Of a stretch of 64,000 nucleotides of DNA, positions 56,564 through 64,000 are shown in pieces. The first letter of the stretch is position 1, and each line of letters starts with the position of its first letter. Source of the stretch: Xanthostigma xanthostigma (lineage: Eukaryota > Arthropoda > Insecta > Raphidioptera > Raphidiidae); assembly GCA_963575645.1 (NCBI GenBank), contig OY754466.1:10270001-10334000 (forward strand), given 5' to 3'. The translations under genes and the position numbers were made by a program. The notes beneath the pieces were generated by a model, which did not search any database, was not told where the DNA came from, and saw only the letters and a list, made by a program, of their open reading frames with translations.

Positions 56564-56877
56564 CAGGGGTGTCAGATTTTTCTAAAGGGCCATTTATAAG
56601 ATTTAGTGCTTGTGTTAGCGGGCCATACTAAACTATAATACACATACTAAATTAAAATCTTTATTTATTTAGTTTAAATCAATTTTCATATAAAGGTAAT
56701 CAAGAGGCTAAATTATCTTGAGCTTGCGGATCCAGACACCTGAGATCTCTTGTTTTTGATAAGCTCATTGATGTCAGGTGTCTAAAATCCTCACTGGATA
56801 GATTCTGATCGCGGGCCGTATTGAGATGACTTGAGGGCCATAAATGCGATACGCGGGCCGTATTTTTGACATCACTG
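56564..56877. mobile_element. hAT (Charlie-like) MITE with GGGCCRTA subterminal repeats
   Basis: The ends CAGGGGTGTCAGA and TTGACATCACTG are flanked by a perfect 8-bp duplication, CTCTAAAG (56556-56563 and 56878-56885). GGGCCATA and GGGCCGTA recur five times near the two ends. No transposase. Confidence 0.92.
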
Positions 56878-56885
56878 CTCTAAAG

Positions 56886-57022
56886 AGAAGAAAGTAAACT
56901 TTAGATTAAACCAAACCCAACCATTTATTTACATTATTCAATTTATATGACATTTTTGCTTGTCGTGATAAATTAAATGGTTGGGTTTGATTTAATTTAA
57001 AGTTTATTTTCTTCTTTTTAGT
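56886..57022. repeat. Hairpin flanking the hAT element
   Basis: AAGAAAGTAAACTTTAGATT and CCAAACCCAACCATTTA pair with TAAATGGTTGGGTTTG and AATTTAAAGTTTATTTTCTT around about 40 bp. Confidence 0.7.
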
Positions 57023-57074
57023 GCATTTAAATAAAAGCCTATTTTTAACAATGTTTTTTTAATATTTTTTTTAA

Positions 57075-57508
57075 TGACCGAGCGGGGTGGCATAGCGTGA
57101 GAGCACTAGACTCCCATTCGGGAGGTACCGGGTTCGAATCCCGGCGGGGGCAGATGTGGCAGGAACTTTTTCCTGCTGCCTCTCGCCGAGAAACGGTAAT
57201 TCCTGTACCGGCCATCTTGTTGAGGTTTTCTATGGTTTCCCTCAACAATTCCAGATAAATATCGACATGGTTCCTTATTCTAGGCCATGACCGATTACCT
57301 GTCAAACTCCTATGCTCAAAATTTGCCTACCTTATCCTAATTTCCTAAAAATTCCTTCATTCGCCCATTGCTATTAATTAAGTTGAAGTTTAAAATTGTA
57401 GAAAATAACGGGAAGTGTGATGGATGGAAAATAGTAATGGTGCGAATGGCGTCTGTTATAACATAAAGTCGAGAAACGGACGTTAAACGCATTATTATTA
57501 TTATATAT
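57075..57508 (+). mobile_element. tRNA-derived SINE (family W), copy 2, full head
   Basis: The tRNA-like head begins GACCGAGCGGGGTGGCATAG, with anticodon region GACTCCCATTCGGGAG and a perfect B box GGGTTCGAATCCCGG. The body is shared with 32150-32555 (CTTTTTCCTGCTGCCTCT, TTCCAGATAAATATCGACA) and the tail is (ATT)n. Frames across it are SINE translation artefacts. Confidence 0.88.
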
Positions 57509-57700
57509 TTTTTAATGTTGTTCAAAAAATACCGGTTAAAACCAGCGATAAAATTAAGTCTTTTATTTATTTTACGAATGAAGCCGTGTAACATATGCGG
57601 AGCTACATAGCTCAAATACCAAAACGTTTACCAATCAATATGTTTATTTGCTGTACGACGCCGGTTCTGTCGGCACGTATTTCTTCCTTTTTTCTTCCAG

Positions 57701-57796
57701 TTAATCACGCGCCAAATGAAGATAAAGATCCCATGTGTGACACGCTCGCCCTTCTCAGGCTAACTCGTGCCTTGTGCACTGTGTGTGACTTGCTAG
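57701..57796 (+). CDS. Candidate small exon upstream of the CUB exon
   Basis: It is bounded by a strong acceptor (TTCTTCCTTTTTTCTTCCAG) and a good donor (CTAG then GTATGAGT). Only the frame with two leading bases is open, giving NHAPNEDKDP and MCDTLALLRL, then CTVCDLL. One base (G) is left over, which would join GT at the start of the CUB exon to give a glycine, so phase is compatible. The composition is GC-richer than the surroundings. I do not recognise the peptide, and chance phase agreement is one in three. Confidence 0.28.
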
Positions 57797-58130
57797 GTAT
57801 GAGTTGAGTGCGTGACACATATTCGATACTGAATCCTGCGAGATTATGTCTATATTTGAACTAGGTTACTGCCAACTTGAACAAACGATAATGAAATGAT
57901 CATCAATACTAATATATAAAAATTGCTGTGTAGCTCTGCCCCATGTCCTTTGTGACTTAACGTGATTTTTATTTTAAAATGGCAAATAAAATGAAAATGT
58001 TTGAATGCTAACCTAAAATTTTTTCTTTATAAAAAAATAAGTAAAAAATTAAAATTATAACTACGAAATACTATTATTACCCGGCTCTGCACGCGATTGA
58101 GATGAAACAGTGTTTTATACATCAGTATTA
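57797..58130. other. Gene-free stretch
   Basis: Contains a short Helitron-like 5' scrap (ATCAATACTAATATATAAAA at about 57902). Otherwise anonymous. Confidence 0.4.
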
Positions 58131-58138
58131 GGGTTTGC

Positions 58139-58988
58139 AGTTTCGGTACTGAAATCGAATTTGTATTTCCCGGTACTAGGGCAGATCCAGTACCGAGAAA
58201 TTCGATACTTTCGGTACTAGAGAAAAATGTGTTAAATGCTTATTGTGCCTGAAATAAAATGTTGGAAATAGTTTTGAAGAAGTTTAATCACTTAATTACC
58301 CTACGTAATTCAATAAACTTTAAATCTTTGATTAACGTCTGATTAGAATTCCTCAATAAATAAAATTATCGACCAATGTTTGTTATTATTTTTTCAATTT
58401 TTGAATATAATTTAAAAACTTAAAGCGAATATTTTTAAATACAAATTAGAAATTAATTATTAATTATTTTTATATTTTTTAGATCAGTTCTGAAGAAAGT
58501 CCAAATCCGGACCGAAACGTCAATGTATTAATTATAATTTTTTGTTAATATATTTGTCTGAAAAATTGGTCGATAATTTTATTTATTTAATAAACTTTAA
58601 ATATTACAATCAATAATAATCTTTGATACAAAACATAATCACTCTTGTCATGAAAAAGGAGCCTTAAATTCAAATTTAATAAATTATACCTATTCAGTCT
58701 GGTTTTGAGAAATTCACAATAATTCTAAACTCGTAGTCGTAACTTAACAGAAACTCGTATAGTCGTAATAGACAGTAAAGCAGTAAGAAATTTAGGTAAG
58801 ACCACATGGGTGTTATTTCAAATCACCGGCGATGATTAGGTACAGCATTTACAGTTTGAAAAAAAAATATAGTTAAAACATTTAAATAAGTATGGTTTTT
58901 TGTAATACCGGAATTCCCAGGAAATGGGTTTCATTTCTCGGTACTGAAGGCGATGCAATTTTCAAAGAATTCCCGGAAGCAATCCCTA
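58139..58988. mobile_element. hAT-type element with CGGTACTG subterminal repeats and nested family K
   Basis: The ends TAGGGTTTGC and GCAATCCCTA are flanked by a perfect 8-bp duplication, ATCAGTAT (58131-58138 and 58989-58996). TTTCGGTACTGAAAT, CCCGGTACTAGGG, CAGTACCGAG and TCTCGGTACTGAAGG cluster near the two ends. A family K copy (58327-58614) with a hammerhead-like motif sits inside. Confidence 0.9.
58327..58614. repeat. Family K repeat, full copy with hammerhead-like motif
   Basis: Inverted ends AATCTTTGATTAACGTCTGA and the ATAATCTTTGA region, with ATAAAATTATCGACCAATG and CATTGGTCGAT-like complements inside. The motif CUGAAGA (58490-58496), GUCC/GGAC stem and GAAACGUC (58514-58521) lies in the middle. 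Confidence 0.65.
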
Positions 58989-59219
58989 ATCAGTATTGGA
59001 ACCTTCGGCTCCACCTTATTGCAGTATTATGTGTTGCTAATTTATCGTATGTCTGCAATTTTTAATATCATCTAAAACTATCAGACAATTGACATTTTTG
59101 TAAATAATAGACAAAATATTTAATCCTCTTAGGGGATGTATTTTCACAAATCATTTCTTAATGTTCACCTACGTTACGATAAATTTCAAAATTATAACCG
59201 GCGCTATTTTTCGTGTTTG

Positions 59220-59513
59220 TTCGTTTGTTTTGAGCAAGAACCAATCAGGAAACAGTATCTTGTCACGTGGACGACATGGACAAACGCCCACAGACAAACA
59301 TGCCTCACAATGCGTGTTTTGTGCAGATACAATAAACGTTCACTTTTATAAACATTCGAGCTGTCACTGAGCGCGGACCAAACCCATCTACAAAACCAGC
59401 TTCAATACACGCATCGTATGAAACGAGCATATGGAAGCCATCACCGAAACCAGCGCCACAGCACGTGTGAAATATAGCAGCCAAAATTATCTAGGAATCT
59501 AGCGGTAAAACCA
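59220..59513 (-). mobile_element. Harbinger-like family J, copy 6, degenerate
   Basis: GAGCAAGAACCAATCAGGAA, TGTCACGTGG and AAACCAGCGCCA-type words align with 52900-53190. The termini are lost and several words have changed, so this is the oldest copy here. Confidence 0.65.
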
Positions 59514-59514
59514 C

Positions 59515-60563
59515 GTATACTTAAAAAAATATTTTTTGCACAGAGCTGTTACTACTATTTTACGTATAAAAGGGTTAATTTGCGGTAAAAATAAATGTTC
59601 ACAGTGTGTAAATCAAATTGGACAGAATATAGTTTGAAATCGAACCGACTAGTTGAAATCGGAAATAAAGGAGCTTGTTTCGTTCGTTTTCGATTAAGTT
59701 TAATTGCTATTACATTACTCTCTGTTACAAAGAAACGATACAGGAAGTGGGTATTATCGGATTAAGAACAATTTCTTAACTGTCATAAGTGCTGTTCGCA
59801 CATAAACATGTCCTTCAAATGAGATCTAATAAAATCGAAAAAAGTCCTTATTAACTCGCTTATTGGTATCGTATAACAAAAATAAAAGCTTATGAGACAC
59901 GATCCTCATTGTTTCTGTGACTAAAGCCCTCGGAATATACATAATATACTTAAGGAAGACTCATTCCCCTTAAGGGAGTTCCACCGGTAGAGCGGGAGGA
60001 AGCGGGGAAACTCCCATATTATAGGACTAACGTGTCATTGTCAATGTTAAGAACAAACATTTAAGCTATGGAAAAGCATTGTATGATGCAGTCGTTTTCA
60101 GAGGAAGTGAATGGCAACGTCTCAGCTTGAAATTTCATGATTATACAGTTGGTACTACTGTCTAATTGAATTCCAGTGGATCAGCTCAAAGTTCGTCTTT
60201 TTGCTGTTTTCCACTAAATTTAATTAAAACTGTTCAAAAAAAAAATTGCAGTGATTTTTGGAATATTAAAGAAAATTTTTGATACTTTTTTTCTTTGATA
60301 ACAAAACTTTATTAATTAATTTTTTAGTAAGATTTTTTCAACATAATAATGAAGACATGCAGAGTTTCTGTAGAAAATTGTCTGTAATTTTTTAGATAAA
60401 TGTTGCAGATTAATTATAGACGCTCGATAACTAGGATCGTAAGTGCCAATTTCGAGATTTGCTTTTATTTTGCAAATCTATACCTATATATCGAAATCTG
60501 CAAGTCAAATTAAATAGATTTTTTAGTTACGAAAATAAATAATATGTTAATTTTTTGTTTCAG
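59515..60563. other. Probable intron sequence upstream of the CUB exon
   Basis: No other exon, RNA gene or complete element recognised. The pyrimidine-rich end (TTTTTTGTTTCAG) is the acceptor of the CUB exon. Confidence 0.5.
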
Positions 60564-60744
60564 GTTGCGAGTGCCTCGTATTCTCAGCCACATACGGTAA
60601 AGAAAAAGGCGTGTTCACGTCACCGGACTTCCCCAAACCGTATCCGGCCAATATTGACTGCATCCTATACACGTTCATTGCCAGTCCAGACGAAATTATT
60701 GAAATCACCTTCACTGATTTCGATCTACAAAGGAACAGTCTTGA
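60564..60744 (+). CDS. Exon encoding the start of a CUB domain (SOL-1-like candidate)
   Basis: Acceptor TTTTTTGTTTCAG and donor GTGAGT bound 181 bp. With two leading bases finishing a split codon, the frame reads CECLVFSATYGKEKGVFTSP, DFPKPYPANIDCILYTFIAS and PDEIIEITFTDFDLQRNSLE. The pattern C, then G.f.SP.fP..YP.n..C.y.i, then l.f..fdl is the first half of a CUB domain, an extracellular beta-sandwich that binds proteins or ligands. The two conserved cysteines of the first disulfide are visible. The start resembles what I recall of suppressor-of-lurcher-like arthropod proteins that modulate glutamate receptors, but I cannot exclude other CUB proteins. Intron phases are 1 upstream and 2 downstream. 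The remaining CUB sequence must lie beyond the window or in an exon I could not find. A competing frame across the exon is a shadow. Confidence 0.85.
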
Positions 60745-62955
60745 GTGAGTTATTTTATTTATATACTTCTGTAAATAGATTTAATAGTGCATTGTGTTAA
60801 AAGGGCAGAAAATTGGCAATTGCGGGCGAGGATGGCTATGACCCGACTCATAATCACCAATTTCTCCCGAGCAACGCATGCTATATAAGTGCATTGAACG
60901 AACAACAAATACTCACAAACGCACCGTAAGTGAATATTGCAGGTTAAGCGAATTAGTTTACAATCATTGCGTAGGATGGTGCCACTTTCGCTTAATTTTG
61001 AAACGAAAAACTTTTCCGAAAGGACAGAAACATTTTACGTTTAAACTGCGCATCTTGTAAAATAATTTCTAATCAGTTTTATTCACTGAAATAACACGTT
61101 AATAAATGGGAAATTATGTTTGTTCCTACCGCAAGTGCTGCCTCTCGTGGCTAATCGGAGATACTACTCTCATGAAAAAGGCTCATTGTTCAAAAAACTC
61201 ACAAAAACCATGGATTTTTAAGTAGATATCCGGGTTTTTGCCAACCCTGAGTTGATTATTCTGATCTGAATTCTGAACGTGAATTACTCCACGTATCTTT
61301 TAGTAAGGTGCGCTCTACATTAGGGTACGGATTTATGTGCATGACCGGATGATGTCCGCGGTAATACGACTCGTTAAGTTTTTACTGTTTTTATCTTATC
61401 TTTAAAGTAAAAAAACATATCAATGTCTAAAACATGCGACACTTACCTGATGTGACATGTACAGCTACGGAAAATTGGCATTGATTTGCATTTATACTTA
61501 GTAATATCTAGAGTATTGCCTTTGCTGTCCAAACGAAAATGTTCTCGTCTCGTATTTCAAGGTGAGATCGAGATTGTTGAGATCTCGTTAAGAAAGACAT
61601 CCTCGAGAAATCTTCTCGGTTTCCAGACTTTTAGGTCTTGCTGCATTGGTATTTCGGCCTGATGTTCCGTTCACAACATCGGTATAGACATTATCAAAAG
61701 TGGTGGGCAGCGGGCCAAGTGTCCTCCATGGCGGCTCACAGGAAAAGCGAACTACGACCGAGCAGAGAACACTAACACGCTGCGCATAAAAGAAGAAACC
61801 ACATCAGTTTTCGACACACTTATATGTGAGTTGCCAAGGAGGCAACTTCGCCTGCTACCACACCGCCTTTGATCATTATTTCTTGTCTGCTGGTAGTAGA
61901 AATTAAATATTTAGTTGGGAAAATTATAGTAGCTGAAGGATCCAATAAAAGAAGTACTTTTTTATATTTTTTCTATTTTCTAACGTTTCGGCAAAGGTTT
62001 TTTGCTTCAGAGAAAATTAGGCGTCAATAATTGAAAAGGTACATTGTCAAAATTGAAACTGTTTGATAAAAGAGTTCATATTATTGCTATTTTTATAATT
62101 TTGGTTATTACAAATTTCGCTATTAAAATTTATTATTATCACTGATCTGTGTATTTTATTGCATTTTATTGCCTTTGATAATGTCTACCGCATGACACGT
62201 ATAAATACCAATAGACCGCGGTCTAAAAGCTCTGAAGCCAAGATGATTTGGAGCAACGTCCTAGAAATTGTCTTAGGACTACTAACTGGGACCGGGTATA
62301 ATTTTTTTAATGTCAATTTGATTAGGTTACCGAGAGAAATTGAACGAAAAACTCATAACACGTGATCAAAGAGGACACGATATTACATTACAAATTTACA
62401 AATAATCCTAAGAAATAGTACGTTTATTTTACTTTACACGATCTTACTGCACTAGTGTTAAATGTCATGACCGCTATTCAGACATGAAAAGCAGTTTTAT
62501 AATAGAGGATGGTGTTCAAAAATAAATTTACACAAATCTCGAATGAAACGAACTGTTTAGGTGCATTAATTATCGGAATGTTTGGGATACTTGAGGCAGA
62601 CGACTATATCCGATACTGTTGCGCCGTGCCATGTAACGAACAAAAGGCATTATTTTATTCTGACAGGGGTCTGTTACACAACATTTACTAACACAGTGTT
62701 TAAAAAAGGTAACTGATATTCACTCACTTGCCCATCTACAAAACGTGTACCTAACATGTAAGCCTACATGATATGCAACCCTTGTGCAGCATTATCTCAT
62801 ATCCGCATTATACGCAAACACCAGGGAAATAGCACATCATTGTGATATCACAATAATACTGATGAACATGTAATTACACTCTTTTCGTGGAAAAAAAACA
62901 TTTTATTATTAATTTATACTGACGTTTTTCATACTTACCAATTCGGAGCCCAAAG
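60745..62955. other. Probable intron, no further exon seen
   Basis: No continuation of the CUB domain was found. Near 61690-61870 there is a GC-richer patch with an 11-codon frame behind GCCGCCATGG on the minus strand, not considered a gene. A decayed hammerhead-like motif (GAAACGTT with GCTTCAG) lies at 61983-62010 on the minus strand. Confidence 0.45.
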
Positions 62956-63102
62956 AAATGCGCCGAACTGTCCTAAGGGGCGTTTTTGACAGGTGGACTA
63001 TGATTTAGAAAAGCATGATGGAGGTTAGGTTAGCCTCCATCATGCTTTTCTAAATCAATGTTTACCTGTCAAAAACCCGCCTTAGGACAGTTCGGCGCAT
63101 TT
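62956..63102. repeat. 147-bp hairpin with 9-nt loop
   Basis: Arms AAATGCGCCGAACTGTCCTA, GCGTTTTTGACAGGT and GATTTAGAAAAGCATGATGG pair with their complements around the loop TTAGGTTAG. An outer pair (GGAGCCCAAAG with CTTTGGGTTCC) continues the stem after about 20 unpaired bases on the right. Confidence 0.85.
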
Positions 63103-63197
63103 CTCACCAGAGGTCTCGCCATTCCTTTGGGTTCCGAATAACATAATCATACTGAAAATTTGTTTTCTTTTGTTGTCTCTGTTAATGATACTAAAAA

Positions 63198-63303
63198 AAT
63201 GCCAGCCAATTGGGCGACGGGACAACTTAAAAAATATTGACATTTGATATGATAAAAAAATAAAATTTCCGCTATCGTTTGCAGTGACGCGGGTAACAGC
63301 TAG
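63198..63303 (+). mobile_element. Helitron-like 3' fragment, copy 2
   Basis: GCCAGCCAATTGGGCGAC through GTGACGCGGGTAACAGCTAG, matching 5273-5401 and ending CTAG next to a T. Confidence 0.55.
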
Positions 63304-63352
63304 TATTAAATATAATTATATATATTATATGTTTATATGTCGCAGTATTTAG

Positions 63353-63945
63353 TCGAGGTCAGGAGTCGGAAAGGGTACCTTTTTTTTGTCAGTGCGCTAA
63401 TCTATAACCTTCCCCCCCTCGTTTTTGAAGCTGCTGAACATGAGGGTGAGGTTCCACAATTTGTTTTCCACAGCAACCTCTTTAAATTAGCCCACCCTGA
63501 TTTCCACCCCTTGGAACAAAATTATAAAAAGTTTGAACATAACAATTTTGTAGGAAAATTAATTCTCTACAAATAATCTTTGTTTTTTTTTCTGTAAATG
63601 TGATACTTTAAGAAGAAAAAGATGATCATTTATGGAAATATTACGTAAAATTTCCATAAAGGATCATTTTTGAAGGCCAGTAATTCTTAAAGTATCACAT
63701 TTACAGAAAAGAAACAGGAGAGATTTTTTTGTAGAGAATAAATAATAAAACTACAAAAAAATTTTATAATTTTTTTCCAAGGTATGGAAATCAGGGAGGG
63801 TAATTTGAAGGGGTTGCCGAGAAAATAAATTGTGAGATCCTCACCATCGTGTTCAGCGATCTCGAAAACGGGGGGAGGAGTCTCTAGATTGCCGCTCTGG
63901 CAAAAAAAGCAATAATTCCCAAAAAATTCCGACTCCTGACCTCGA
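63353..63945. mobile_element. Palindromic element with arms of about 290 bp
   Basis: TCGAGGTCAGGAGTCGGAA and its complement form the outer ends. Inner words TGTGATACTTTAAGAA and TCTGTAAATGTGATACTT pair near the centre at about 63655. Opposite-strand frames in the two arms resemble each other (FEAAEHEGE and FEIAEHDGE) only because the DNA is palindromic. Confidence 0.8.
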
Positions 63946-64000
63946 TGAATTGTCAAACCCCTGATATTATAATTTCACTAGTATAAATTTATAATTGCAC

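Noticed and set aside
57045-57305. Minus-strand frame with RRDSNPVPPEWESSA-like sequence, and its counterpart at 32060-32269
   Set aside because: This is the usual spurious translation of a tRNA-derived SINE (reverse of the B-box region), not a gene.
60555-60800. 81-residue frame overlapping the CUB exon
   Set aside because: It reads the exon in the wrong frame; the CUB pattern and splice sites are in a different frame.
61720-61745. Kozak-perfect GCCGCCATGG start on the minus strand
   Set aside because: The frame stops after 11 codons and no donor site follows in time; likely chance in a GC-richer patch.
63337-63956. Two frames with matching VFE.AEH.GE peptides on opposite strands
   Set aside because: The similarity is forced by the palindromic DNA; no independent sign of coding.

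Overview
This is a strongly AT-rich animal window, almost certainly from an insect nuclear genome. There are no bacterial operons, and intergenic or intronic DNA dominates. Nearly all recognisable content is transposable elements of types typical of arthropods: hAT, Harbinger-like, Tc1/mariner-like, pogo/Tigger-like, TTAA-site, Ginger-like and Helitron DNA elements, a LINE, tRNA-derived SINEs, and repeats carrying hammerhead-like motifs of the Penelope type. I cannot name the species or order. I did not identify a bacterial-style defence or biosynthetic system.

Host coding content is small. One exon at 60564-60744 (+) encodes the start of a CUB domain. Its beginning resembles what I recall of the suppressor-of-lurcher (SOL-1)-like extracellular proteins of arthropods, so much of the window may be intron of that gene. 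A possible 96-nt exon at 57701-57796 has matching splice phase. A second gene candidate is an intronless 301-residue reading frame at 42762-43667 (-), of unknown function.

The clearest mobile element is a complete LINE on the minus strand (18122-22427). It has ORF1 (coiled coil plus RRM-like), an intact ORF2 (endonuclease plus reverse transcriptase), a 3' microsatellite-like tail and a perfect 14-bp target-site duplication.

Layout: 1-2.1 kb has a promoter-like or LTR-like block and a degenerate minisatellite. 2.2-5.4 kb has two hAT-type MITEs around a Ginger-like long-TIR element with a transposase relic. 7-17 kb is a dense nest of Helitrons, mariner-like, pogo-like and Harbinger-like elements. 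18-22.4 kb is the LINE. 24.8-31.2 kb has more inverted-repeat elements, a reverse-transcriptase relic and a Helitron with a tRNA-Lys-like module. 33.8-35.4 kb is a large palindrome split by a Helitron in one arm and a retroposon in the other. 36-42 kb has hammerhead-motif repeats, two TTAA-flanked elements and a hAT. 47.7-53.6 kb is a pile-up of Harbinger-like copies around a tandem duplication carrying a LINE fragment. 56.5-59 kb has two hAT elements with perfect 8-bp duplications. 60.5 kb is the CUB exon. 62.9-64 kb has two long hairpins.

The best candidates for novelty are: the hammerhead-like motifs; the small poly(A)-tailed palindromic retroposon family; the Ginger-like element with exact 4-bp duplication; the set of hAT elements that each use a different subterminal motif; and the large palindrome whose arms act as empty-site controls for its own insertions.
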